5,990 bases of DNA from an uncultured Spirochaetaceae bacterium (GCA_902773215.1 CACYDQ010000093.1:1-5990); one strand, 5' to 3'; shown: positions 1-5,990, numbered from the stretch's first letter. Notes: generated from the letters alone by a model not told the origin. Numbers and translations are program-made.

Positions 1-9
1 CTGACTTAG

Positions 10-94
10 CGGAGGCGACAGGGGTTGAACCTGCCCGGCCCGTTAGGAACCGACGGTTTAGCAAACCGTTGTATTACCGCTCTACCACGCCTCC
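10..94 (-). tRNA. tRNA-Ser (anticodon GCU)
   Basis: Class II serine tRNA that reads AGC/AGU codons. On the minus strand the acceptor stem GGAGGCG (94-88) pairs with CGCCTCC (17-11), leaving discriminator G at 10. The anticodon stem ACGGT/ACCGT encloses loop TTGCTAA, with the anticodon complementary to positions 60-62. A long variable arm (CGGTTC/GGGCCG, including two G-U pairs) and the T-loop TTCAACC complete the fold. The bases after the discriminator are CTA, so the CCA tail must be added enzymatically. It lies 17 bases downstream of a second serine tRNA on the same strand and was probably cotranscribed with it. Confidence 0.96.
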
Positions 95-111
95 AATTCC
101 CCTTGCGGGTT

Positions 112-197
112 CGGAGCGAGAGGGATTTGAACCCCCGATACCAAAGAGGTATAACGGTTTTCAAGACCGCCGCGTTCGACCGCTCTGCCATCGCTCC
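112..197 (-). tRNA. tRNA-Ser (anticodon UGA)
   Basis: Class II serine tRNA that reads UCA (and by wobble other UCN) codons. Minus-strand acceptor GGAGCGA (197-191) pairs with TCGCTCC (119-113), with discriminator G at 112. The anticodon loop is CTTGAAA, and UGA is complementary to positions 161-163. The variable arm ATACC/GGTAT and the T-loop TTCAAAT are intact. No CCA is encoded. It is the promoter-proximal gene of a two-tRNA unit; the 17-base spacer to the GCU serine tRNA has no promoter-like sequence. Confidence 0.96.
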
Positions 198-213
198 AGT
201 GAATTGTAAAGAG

Positions 214-243
214 ATTCTAGCGTATTTATGTAATAAATGTCAA
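214..243 (-). promoter_or_regulatory. Promoter of the tandem tRNA-Ser genes
   Basis: Read on the minus strand, a perfect -35 box TTGACA (243-238) is followed after 18 bases by TAGAAT (219-214), one mismatch from the sigma-70 -10 consensus. Initiation would fall near 205-208, about ten bases before the mature 5' end of the UGA serine tRNA. The strength and placement suit a stable-RNA promoter. Inference from sequence only. Confidence 0.8.
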
Positions 244-261
244 GTACCAAAGAAAGTTTTT

Positions 262-275
262 TCTGGCTTGCCAGA
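262..275. repeat. Inverted repeat over the MCP -35 box, possible operator
   Basis: TCTGGC (262-267) and GCCAGA (270-275) are perfect 6-base inverted arms separated by TT. The right arm overlaps the -35 box TTGCCA of the chemoreceptor promoter, and the repeat sits between two divergent promoters. A dimeric repressor could bind here, but no regulator gene is visible in the window and the repeat may be chance. Confidence 0.4.
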
Positions 276-296
276 TTGCCGATTATATAATATGAT
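268..296 (+). promoter_or_regulatory. Probable sigma-70 promoter of the chemoreceptor gene
   Basis: TTGCCA (268-273) and TATGAT (291-296) are each one mismatch from consensus and are separated by 17 bases. This would start transcription near 303 and give an untranslated leader of about 50 bases. A second TATAAT lies at 286-291 but has no matching -35 box. The promoter diverges from the serine tRNA promoter at 214-243. An inverted repeat at 262-275 covers the -35 box. Confidence 0.65.
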
Positions 297-354
297 ATGT
301 AACACGTTATGGTGTTATCACCAGAAAAATTCATGATTAGGAGCAAGACTTTTT

Positions 355-2214
355 ATGGAGAATAAGATTTCTATAGACCAGCCGCCAGCAGTGGTGAATG
401 TTCTGAACGGCACCATGCAGGTCTTTCCGTTCCTCGCCACCATGCTCTTGGGCCATCACTACGGAATTTTCACTTTCGGCGAATACTTCAAGTTCTTCTT
501 CAGCGTCCTGAACATCCCGGTTCTCATACTGAATGTTCTTGCCGTGTACCTGCCCAACAAGCTCGTCTACCCCAAGCTCATGGCCTTTGACGGCACAGAG
601 GACTCGGCGGACAGCTGCAACACCCTCGCGAACAAGTATTCTTCCATTAATATCGCGGTAACGATATCGCTCATACTCCTGTACCCGCTCGCGATGGGCT
701 TTGCCGCGCACAGCGGAAATTACCCCAACTTCAACTTCGCGACCTTCTTCATGACCTATGTCGGATGCGGCTTCCTGGGCGCGGTGTTCCTGTACATCCA
801 CTGGCTGGAGAACTACGAGGCATGGCTGTCATTCCTGCCCCTCCATCAGGGGAACATGGGCCTTTCCATCGTCGCCCGCTACGTGGCGGTCCTGACCGTC
901 CTGATGAGCGGCATCTTCTTCCTGGTTGCCGGCCCCGCCTTTGCCGTGAAGTATCATACGGTTCCCGTCAATCGCTTCGTCACAAGCCTGATGCTTCCCC
1001 TCATGATTGGAGGGGTCGTTCTCGTCCTCCTCGGCATGCTCACCATGACCAGCGGAATCAAAAAGAGGCTGGACCGCATCACCTACTTCGCGGGCAACAT
1101 CTCGCAGGGCGACTATACGGGGAAGAACCTGGAAATTGTCAGCCGCGACGAGTTCGGTGTGCTGACAGGCCGCCTGAACCGTTTCCACAACACGACGCAC
1201 GATATATTGAAGGGAATCAAGGGCAACATCGATGACACGAACAAGGTCGCGGTGGAGCTTGAGAGCAACATGACCGAGACTTCCGCGACGATAAAGCAGA
1301 TCATAGGCAACATCGGCACCATCAGGACCCAGATGGAAGGTCAGTCCTCCGGCATAAACGACGCGACCATAGCGGCCAGCGAAATAATGGAGAACATCAA
1401 GACGCTCAACCAGAGCGTAGATGAGCAGACTGCCAGCGTGGAGCAGAGCTCTGCCGCCGTCCGCGAGATGGTCGCCAATATCCAGAGCGTCACGAACATC
1501 CTGGAGAAGAACGGGGCGCAGGTCGATCAGCTGGCCAAAGCCGCGGACGAAGGTCAGAAGGGCGTGGCGAACGCCGTCAATATGTCCAGGAAAATCCTTG
1601 AGGAGTCCGTGGGCGTACAGGAGGCAAGCTCCGTCATACAGAACATCGCCGACCAGACCAACCTCCTTGCCATGAACGCCGCCATTGAGGCCGCCCACGC
1701 CGGTGAGTCCGGAAAGGGCTTCGCCGTCGTCGCCGACGAAATCCGCAAGCTCGCCGAGCAGTCCAACACCCAGGGCCGCAAGATAAGCGAGAGCTTGTCC
1801 GGCCTGACCGAGGTCATAAAAGGTGTCGCCGATACGACCGGCCAGCTGCAGAATCAGTTCGGCAAGATTTACGAGCTGACCCAGACCGTCCAGCAGCAGG
1901 AAGGGGTTGTCATGAACGCGATGAAGGAACAGAACGAGGGATCCACCCAGATTCTGGACGCGATGAAGAACATAGACAACTCGACGATAAGCGTCAAGCA
2001 GGGTGCCGCCGAGATGCTGGGCGGAGGCAAAAAAATTACCTCGGAGATGGAGAAGATAAGCGCCTCCGGCGAGAACATAATGAATTCGATGGAAGAGATT
2101 TCCAGCGGCGCAACGCAGATAACCGAGGCCGTCGCCAACGTCACGAAGAGTTCGGCGGAGAACAACGAGGCTGCCAAGCAGCTTGATGACGTTATCCGCA
2201 AGTTCAAGCTTTAG
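355..2214 (+). CDS. Methyl-accepting chemotaxis protein with polytopic membrane sensor domain
   Basis: Chemoreceptor of 619 residues that should signal through CheA/CheW in membrane arrays. Residues 1-232 contain about six hydrophobic segments (near 13-32, 47-67, 98-118, 127-150, 172-199, 207-232) with short loops, and no large periplasmic ligand domain. A HAMP linker follows (about 233-287, with DEFG at 265-268). The long coiled-coil signalling domain has its conserved tip at about 432-470, containing [19 protein letters not shown] and [18 protein letters not shown]. Likely methylation segments are ASVEQSSAA (360-368) and SMEEISSGA (578-586). The C-terminus is RKFKL, with no NWETF-type CheR tether. 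The start ATG has AGGAG at 339-343, 11 bases upstream. The gene stands alone under its own promoter; no che genes are adjacent. The family assignment is certain from the motifs; the stimulus is unknown. Confidence 0.95.
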   Translation: MENKISIDQPPAVVNVLNGTMQVFPFLATMLLGHHYGIFTFGEYFKFFFSVLNIPVLILNVLAVYLPNKLVYPKLMAFDGTEDSADSCNTLANKYSSINIAVTISLILLYPLAMGFAAHSGNYPNFNFATFFMTYVGCGFLGAVFLYIHWLENYEAWLSFLPLHQGNMGLSIVARYVAVLTVLMSGIFFLVAGPAFAVKYHTVPVNRFVTSLMLPLMIGGVVLVLLGMLTMTSGIKKRLDRITYFAGNISQGDYTGKNLEIVSRDEFGVLTGRLNRFHNTTHDILKGIKGNIDDTNKVAVELESNMTETSATIKQIIGNIGTIRTQMEGQSSGINDATIAASEIMENIKTLNQSVDEQTASVEQSSAAVREMVANIQSVTNILEKNGAQVDQLAKAADEGQKGVANAVNMSRKILEESVGVQEASSVIQNIADQTNLLAMNAAIEAAHAGESGKGFAVVADEIRKLAEQSNTQGRKISESLSGLTEVIKGVADTTGQLQNQFGKIYELTQTVQQQEGVVMNAMKEQNEGSTQILDAMKNIDNSTISVKQGAAEMLGGGKKITSEMEKISASGENIMNSMEEISSGATQITEAVANVTKSSAENNEAAKQLDDVIRKFKL

Positions 2215-2244
2215 CCTGCACGGGCACGGTGTAACCAGACGGCT

Positions 2245-2282
2245 GGCGGGGGAGTTTTATGTGCATGGCATGCATCCCCGCC
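2245..2282 (+). promoter_or_regulatory. Intergenic hairpin upstream of the secreted-protein gene
   Basis: GGCGGGG (2245-2251) is complementary to CCCCGCC (2276-2282). Inside, TGCAT (2262-2266) can pair with ATGCA (2270-2274) around a GGC loop. No T-tract follows, so this is not a standard intrinsic terminator of the upstream chemoreceptor gene. The 5' arm overlaps a GGGGGAG ribosome-binding-like sequence in front of a short ORF (2259-2309), so the fold could mask that site. The structure is visible in sequence; a regulatory role is inference. Confidence 0.4.
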
Positions 2283-2309
2283 ATACCGGATGCTTATATC
2301 TTGCATTGA
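2259..2309 (+). CDS. Possible 16-residue leader ORF
   Basis: ATG at 2259 opens a short frame encoding MCMACIPAIPDAYILH and ending at TGA 2307-2309. GGGGGAG (2248-2254) lies 4 bases before the ATG and resembles a Shine-Dalgarno sequence. The stop codon is three bases before the GAGGAG of the next gene, so a ribosome terminating here could hand over to, or interfere with, that site. A chance ORF of this length is quite possible, and there is no homology support. Confidence 0.25.
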   Translation: MCMACIPAIPDAYILH

Positions 2310-2327
2310 TTTGAGGAGTAAGAAGAA

Positions 2328-2885
2328 ATGAAAAAATCTGCTGTTATCTACGCGCTTGTATTTTCCCTGGCGGCAATGACCGCCGTGCTTCCCGCCTTTG
2401 CCTCTGATTCGGGGTCTGGTGAGTCCGTGGCGAACGAGGCCGCCGAAGAGAGCAATGGCCAGAAGATAAAGCAGGGGGCGAAGGGCATCTTCAACGGCAT
2501 CAAGGGTGCTGTCAAGGACGGAACCCACACTGCAAAGGAAAAGGCCCGCACCCTGACTCAGGAGGCGTACGTCGGCGAGTGGTATTTTGCCAACGGCAAC
2601 TATTCCACGATGATAAAGTTTGAGAACGACTGGGATTTCACGATTACCCAGACCAAGAAGGGCGGCGAGAACGTCTGGAAAGGCTCCTATGAGGAAGGGG
2701 ACGAGAAGAGGCAGCTCGTCCTCCATATCGTCTCGGCGAACGGCAAGACTTCCTACAAGGACTGGAAGCTCAGCTATATCGCGGAGAAGAAGGATTACAT
2801 CATAGTCAGCTGCCCGGATATGGGCAAGGATCCGAATGGCTTCGACTTTTCCCGCCGCGCCCTCTTTGAGTTCGTGGGCGAGTAG
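2328..2885 (+). CDS. Secreted protein of unknown function, possibly lipocalin-like fold
   Basis: I do not recognise this 185-residue protein. It starts with a clear Sec signal peptide: KK at 2-3, a hydrophobic core at 5-21, and a likely signal peptidase I site after AFA (residue 25). There is no lipobox cysteine, so it should be released into the periplasm rather than lipidated. Residues 26-43 are acidic and Ser/Ala/Glu-rich. Residues 44-80 look helical and basic, with spaced glycines (KQGAKGIFNGIKGAVKDG). Residues 81-183 look like an antiparallel beta domain, opening with VGEWYF and running through IKFENDWDFTIT and VWKGSY, reminiscent of small lipocalin-like domains. The only mature-chain cysteine is Cys162, so no internal disulfide is possible. 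GAGGAG (2313-2318) lies 9 bases before the ATG. The gene follows the chemoreceptor by 113 bases on the same strand with no terminator between, so cotranscription is possible. Confidence 0.85.
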   Translation: MKKSAVIYALVFSLAAMTAVLPAFASDSGSGESVANEAAEESNGQKIKQGAKGIFNGIKGAVKDGTHTAKEKARTLTQEAYVGEWYFANGNYSTMIKFENDWDFTITQTKKGGENVWKGSYEEGDEKRQLVLHIVSANGKTSYKDWKLSYIAEKKDYIIVSCPDMGKDPNGFDFSRRALFEFVGE

Positions 2886-2888
2886 GGG

Positions 2889-4280
2889 CTAGGCCTTCTT
2901 GCGGCGGGGATGGTCTTTCCCTGCCGCTCCTACCATCCCTGCACAGACATCGCAGCAACGGACGGGCGGGATTATGCCGCCTGTCCGCCAGGGCAGGGTG
3001 TTCTGCCCGAAGTATGACAGGATGCTCTGCCTGCGGCAGGTCCGCCTTGCTACGAAGCGCATCATCTCCTGCAGTTGCATCTGCGCCTGAACGAAATTTT
3101 CCTTTCCCCTGAAGAAATAACGGATTTTGCTCGCGTCCCCCGGACTGTAGAGCATCAGCGCGTCCGCCCGCTTGCCGTCGCGGCCTGCCCTGCCTATCTC
3201 CTGATAGTATTCCTCTATGGAGCGGGGCATGGACGCATGGATGACGAAGCGCACGTCCCCCTTGTCTATTCCCATCCCGAACGCGACCGTCGCCGCCATT
3301 ATCCTGACCTCGCCGGACAGCCAGCGCAGCTGCCGGTCTGTCCGCTCCTCGTCGGAGAGCCCCGCATGGTAACTCGTTATGCTGAAGCCCCTGCCCGCAA
3401 GCTTCTCTGCCATCCCGTCCGCCTCCTTGCGGGAGAAGCAGTAGATTATGCCGGATTCCTCCCTGTGCCCCGCAAGGAATGCCTCTATCTGGGCATTTCC
3501 CCGCTGCCTGAGCCTGATCTCGATGTAGATGTTGGGCCGGTCGAAGTTCCCGATGAGGATTTCCGGCTTGTCCAGGTTCAGCTGCCGGATGATGTCCTGC
3601 CGGACGGTCCGGGTGGCCGTCGCGGTCAGAGCGAGGCAGTTCGCCTGCGGGAATGTCCGCCGCATCTCCCCGATTCCCAGGTAGTCGGGGCGGAAGTCGT
3701 GCCCCCATTCGCTGACGCAGTGTGCCTCATCCACGGCGAGCAGCCTGACATGGCTTTTCAGCTTGTCGAGCAGGTGCCTGAGCCTTATGCTGGACAGGGT
3801 CTCCGGCGAGACATAGAGGATGCCGCACCTGCCCTTGCCGCAGCATGCCTCCAGCTTGTGGCAGCTTTTTCCGTATTCCTCGGGAGACAGGTCGCCGTGC
3901 AGGGCGAGTACCTCCGTTCCGAGCGGCTCCAGGCGGGGGCGGAGCTTGGCTACCTGCTCCCGCATCAGGGCGATGAGGGGGGAGACGACGATGGTCAGTC
4001 CGCCCAACAGGAGCGCGGACAGCTGGTAGCAGAGGGACTTGCCCCCGCCGGTGGGCATGACTGCCAGAGTGTCGCGCCCTGACAGCACGCAGGAGATGAC
4101 TTCCTTCTGCATGGGGCGGAACTTGTCGAATCCAAAGACTGCCCCCAGTACTTCCCTGCTGTTCCACAGGTCCGGGCTCTCGCAAAAGAGGGCTCCGCCA
4201 CCCCTGCCTACTATAAGAGAATGGCTCCGGCAGCTGTCCCTGAGCTGACGGTGAATTTCATCATATTTTACTTCTTGCAT
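2889..4280 (-). CDS. recQ: RecQ-family ATP-dependent DNA helicase, short form lacking the C-terminal RQC winged helix and HRDC
   Basis: A 463-residue superfamily 2 3'-5' DNA helicase, expected to unwind recombination and stalled-fork intermediates. Motifs in order: motif 0 FGFDKFRPMQ (49-58), Walker A MPTGGGKS (75-82), SPLIALMREQ (100-109), DEAHCVSEWGHDFRPDY (184-200), ALTATAT (217-223), YHAGLS (304-309), FGMGIDKGDVRFVIH (334-348), and arginine-finger motif QEIGRAGRDGKR (360-371). A zinc module follows, starting CRRQSILSYFG (415-425), with cysteines 415, 442, 443 and 446. The protein ends 17 residues later in a basic tail, so the winged-helix and HRDC domains of about 600-residue RecQs are absent. 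About 45 residues precede motif 0, more than usual. ATG 4280 is supported by AAGGGG six bases upstream. No clear promoter was found; TATATT (4320-4315, minus strand) is a weak -10 candidate. The gene converges on the secreted-protein gene. Confidence 0.93.
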   Translation of the reverse strand: MQEVKYDEIHRQLRDSCRSHSLIVGRGGGALFCESPDLWNSREVLGAVFGFDKFRPMQKEVISCVLSGRDTLAVMPTGGGKSLCYQLSALLLGGLTIVVSPLIALMREQVAKLRPRLEPLGTEVLALHGDLSPEEYGKSCHKLEACCGKGRCGILYVSPETLSSIRLRHLLDKLKSHVRLLAVDEAHCVSEWGHDFRPDYLGIGEMRRTFPQANCLALTATATRTVRQDIIRQLNLDKPEILIGNFDRPNIYIEIRLRQRGNAQIEAFLAGHREESGIIYCFSRKEADGMAEKLAGRGFSITSYHAGLSDEERTDRQLRWLSGEVRIMAATVAFGMGIDKGDVRFVIHASMPRSIEEYYQEIGRAGRDGKRADALMLYSPGDASKIRYFFRGKENFVQAQMQLQEMMRFVARRTCRRQSILSYFGQNTLPWRTGGIIPPVRCCDVCAGMVGAAGKDHPRRKKA

Positions 4281-4290
4281 ACATTACCCC

Positions 4291-4319
4291 TTGAAAAAAA
4301 CTTCCAAACCTGCTAATAT
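4291..4319 (+). promoter_or_regulatory. Promoter of tRNA-Leu(CAA)
   Basis: TTGAAA (4291-4296) and TAATAT (4314-4319) are separated by exactly 17 bases, and TG at 4311-4312 gives an extended -10 motif. Initiation near 4325-4328 is only a few bases upstream of the tRNA at 4333. The element occupies the whole gap between the recQ start codon and the tRNA, so it overlaps the region where any recQ promoter must lie on the other strand. Confidence 0.75.
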
Positions 4320-4332
4320 AAATTCAGTTTGA

Positions 4333-4415
4333 GCCGGCTTGGTGGAATGGTAGACACGAAAGACTCAAAATCTTTTGCCAGCAATGGTGTCTGAGTTCAA
4401 GTCTCAGAGCCGGTA
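4333..4415 (+). tRNA. tRNA-Leu (anticodon CAA)
   Basis: Class II leucine tRNA that reads UUG. Acceptor GCCGGCT (4333-4339) pairs with AGCCGGT (4408-4414), with discriminator A at 4415, as expected for leucine. D-stem GTG/CAC, anticodon stem AAAGA/TCTTT with loop CTCAAAA (anticodon 4366-4368), variable arm GCCA/TGGT closed by a GCAA tetraloop, and T-arm CTGAG/CTCAG with loop TTCAAGT are all intact. The terminal pair is G1-U72 instead of G-C. CCA is not encoded. It is a single-gene unit with its own promoter and terminator, transcribed opposite to both flanking genes. Confidence 0.96.
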
Positions 4416-4420
4416 ACGTG

Positions 4421-4449
4421 CCCCCGCAATTCAGCGGGGGTCTTTTTTT
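4421..4449 (+). terminator. Rho-independent terminator of tRNA-Leu
   Basis: A perfect 7-base GC-rich stem, CCCCCGC (4421-4427) with GCGGGGG (4434-4440), has the six-base loop AATTCA and is followed by TCTTTTTTT (4441-4449). It starts five bases after the mature tRNA end. On the minus strand no T-tract follows the hairpin, so it should act on the tRNA transcript and not efficiently on comM, which ends 16 bases away from the other side. Confidence 0.92.
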
Positions 4450-4465
4450 GCCTTTCGTCCTGCTC

Positions 4466-5990
4466 CTACATCATGCCCAGCTCCTCGGCAAGACCGCCCG
4501 CCTTCCGGTAGGCCAGGGCCTCCGCCATGCTTCCGCCGCTTATTGTGTCCTCGCCCCGTATGTCCGCGGCCGTGCGTGCGAGCTTGATGCAGCTGGCCCT
4601 GCCACGGGGCGAGAAGGAATGGCGGTCGCATGCCTCGTCCAGCAAGGCCTCTGCCTCGGCGGAGAGGGGGCAGCAGCCTGAGATTTCCTGAGGGGTGAGC
4701 CTTGCGTTCTTCTTGCCCTGCCGGGCCAGCTGTGCCAGGACTGCCCGGGCAATTCCTTCCCGGAGTTCTGCCGTCGTCAGGGGGGTGTCTCCCCCGCCCT
4801 TAGTCCCGCTGTCCTCGTGCTTTTCCACCTGCACGCGGATGTCCACCCGGTCCAGAAGGGGTGCGGAGAACTTCTTCCAGTACTGCGCCACCGCGTTCGA
4901 CGAGCAGAGGCAGAGCTTGTCGCGCGAGCCGAAGTTTCCGCAGGGGCAGGGGTTCGTGGCGAGCAGGAGCTGGAAGGAGGCGGGGAAGGTCGTGGACCTG
5001 CCCGCCCGGCTCAGGGTAATCGTGCCGCTTTCCAGCGGTACGCGGAGCATTTGCAGGACGGAGCTTTTGAATTCTGCCGCCTCGTCCAGGAAGAGGACTC
5101 CGTTATGGGCAAGGGAGATTTCTCCGGGGGTCAGCCGGGGGCCGCCGCCGCACATCCCCTCTATGCTCGCCGTCTGGTGGGGCTGCCTGAAAGGGGCGGT
5201 GCGGACGAGGGGGCTGTCCGGCGGGAGCAGGCCCGCGATGGAGTAAATCCTGGTGACCGGCTGCGCCTCCTCCTGTCCGAGCAGGGGCAGGAGGGCGGGG
5301 AACTTCTGCATGGCGAGCGTCTTTCCGCAGCCCGGAGGCCCGAACGCCAGCACGTTGTGCCCGCCCGCCGCCGCCAGCTGGAGGGCGCGGACAAAGAATC
5401 CCTGTCCCCGGATGTCCGCGTACTCGTAACCCGGCGCAGCTTCCGGGAAGAGGATCCCGCTCACGTTCATGGCGGGGAAGCCGTCCGGGACTGTCTCTCC
5501 GCCGGAAGCGGGGGGCTTGCCGGTGAAGCTGCTCTCCTTCCGCAGGGCCTCATAGGCTTCCACAAGGGATGACGCGCCGAACACTTCCATGCCCTCGATT
5601 TCCCGCGCCTCGCCGGCGTTCTCCTTGGGTACGATGCAGCGGCGGATTCCGCCCTCCCGTGCCGTGCTTGCTGCCGCGTGAACGCCCTTCAGGGGGCGGA
5701 CACGCCCGTTCAGCTCCAGCTCGCCCATCACAAGCACGCCGTCGTCAGGAAACCCTTCACCCCTGCCGTCCGCAATGTCTTTCTCGCAGAGGACGGCAAG
5801 GGCCACGGCGAGGTCGAACGCCGCCCCTTCCTTTTTCAGGTCCGCCGGGGCGAGGCTGATAAGGACACGCTCCGGGGGGAAGTCGAAGCCGCAGTTCCGT
5901 ATTGCGCTCCGCATCCGCTCCCGGGATTCCTTGACGGCCCCGTCGGCCAGACCCACGATGTCCACGGCGGGAATCCCCCGCCGCAGGTCA
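4466..5990 (-). CDS. comM: ComM / YifB family Mg-chelatase-like AAA+ ATPase (5' end beyond window)
   Basis: The 507 codons in view cover nearly all of a ComM-type ATPase. In Vibrio, ComM is a hexameric branch-migration helicase that promotes integration of taken-up DNA; a similar recombination role is inferred here. Numbering from GTG 5965: an N-terminal Lon-protease-like ChlI domain (DIVGLADGAVKESRER, then ISLAPADLKKEG) runs to about 145. A linker is followed by the AAA+ module with Walker A GPPGCGKT (209-216), Walker B GVLFLDEAAEF (289-299), and ATNPCPCGNFG (336-346), part of a cysteine cluster (CPCG...CLC, 340-354) that may bind zinc. The arginine-finger region SAPLLDRVDIRV (367-378) and the C-terminal helical domain GRASCIKLARTAADIRG (455-471) follow. 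The GTG at 5965 is not the start: the frame stays open upstream as DLRRGIPA, matching conserved family sequence, so about 25-30 residues are missing. It ends at TAG 4468-4466. Confidence 0.94.
   Translation of the reverse strand, partial: DLRRGIPAVDIVGLADGAVKESRERMRSAIRNCGFDFPPERVLISLAPADLKKEGAAFDLAVALAVLCEKDIADGRGEGFPDDGVLVMGELELNGRVRPLKGVHAAASTAREGGIRRCIVPKENAGEAREIEGMEVFGASSLVEAYEALRKESSFTGKPPASGGETVPDGFPAMNVSGILFPEAAPGYEYADIRGQGFFVRALQLAAAGGHNVLAFGPPGCGKTLAMQKFPALLPLLGQEEAQPVTRIYSIAGLLPPDSPLVRTAPFRQPHQTASIEGMCGGGPRLTPGEISLAHNGVLFLDEAAEFKSSVLQMLRVPLESGTITLSRAGRSTTFPASFQLLLATNPCPCGNFGSRDKLCLCSSNAVAQYWKKFSAPLLDRVDIRVQVEKHEDSGTKGGGDTPLTTAELREGIARAVLAQLARQGKKNARLTPQEISGCCPLSAEAEALLDEACDRHSFSPRGRASCIKLARTAADIRGEDTISGGSMAEALAYRKAGGLAEELGMM

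Noticed and set aside
252..285. Possible flagellar sigma-28 promoter for the chemoreceptor: GAAAGTTT (252-259) and GCCGATTA (278-285).
   Set aside because: Both boxes resemble the consensus, but they are separated by 18 bases where about 11 are expected. The 17-base-spaced TTGCCA/TATGAT pair fits better.
300..322. Leader RNA structure or riboswitch before the chemoreceptor (TAACAC 300-305 with GTGTTA 312-317, or GGTG 311-314 with CACC 319-322).
   Set aside because: The two short stems are mutually exclusive and weak. No known riboswitch core motif is visible in the roughly 50-base leader.
829..1698. 289-codon open frame on the minus strand.
   Set aside because: It is antisense to the chemoreceptor, which is certain from its HAMP and signalling motifs. 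The product is low-complexity and His/Val/Asp-rich, with no family signature.
2215..2327. Intrinsic terminator after the chemoreceptor gene.
   Set aside because: The only sizeable hairpin (2245-2282) is followed by ATACCGGATG and not a T-tract.
3075..4082. 335-codon open frame on the plus strand.
   Set aside because: It lies wholly antisense to recQ, whose protein carries every helicase motif. The plus-strand translation has no recognisable domain and reflects GC-rich codon bias.
4421..4449. Bidirectional terminator shared by tRNA-Leu and comM.
   Set aside because: The T-tract exists only on the plus-strand side. On the minus strand the hairpin is followed by CACGTTACC, with no T-run.
5963..5965. 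GTG as the start codon of comM.
   Set aside because: The frame is open to the window edge, and the upstream codons encode DLRRGIPA, which matches conserved ComM sequence before DIVGL. The true start is outside the window.

Overview
The window looks like ordinary chromosomal DNA from a moderately GC-rich bacterium. The best guess is a spirochaete related to Treponema. This rests on the chemoreceptor (a [30 protein letters not shown] tip followed by an FKL C-terminus) and on the wording of the ComM AAA+ module (RQPHQTASIEGMCGGGP, DEAAEF), both of which resemble treponemal proteins as I remember them. No database was consulted, so genus is an inference of moderate confidence. None of the three tRNA genes encodes its 3' CCA.

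Layout. Positions 10-197 hold two tandem serine tRNA genes (GCU, then UGA anticodon) on the minus strand, with a near-consensus promoter at 214-243. Diverging from it is a promoter at 268-296 that drives a 619-residue methyl-accepting chemotaxis protein (355-2214, +). Its N-terminal half is a polytopic membrane domain instead of the usual two-helix periplasmic sensor. A 113-base gap follows, containing a hairpin and a possible 16-codon leader ORF. Next comes a small secreted protein of unknown function (2328-2885, +). It ends 3 bases short of a convergent recQ-type helicase gene (2889-4280, -), which stops just after the zinc-binding module. A tRNA-Leu(CAA) gene with its own promoter and terminator (4291-4449, +) separates recQ from comM (4466 to beyond 5990, -), whose start lies outside the window.

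Functionally there are three themes: translation (tRNAs), chemotaxis (the MCP), and DNA recombination or uptake (RecQ and ComM, both helicase or branch-migration type ATPases acting on recombination intermediates). The latter two share a strand, but the opposite-facing tRNA-Leu unit between them argues against a simple operon.

I see no mobile element, CRISPR array, prophage or defence island. There is no convincing new multi-gene system here. The points most worth a second look are the polytopic receptor domain, the unusual cysteine spacing in RecQ, the leader ORF and hairpin before the secreted protein, and the inverted repeat across the MCP -35 box.
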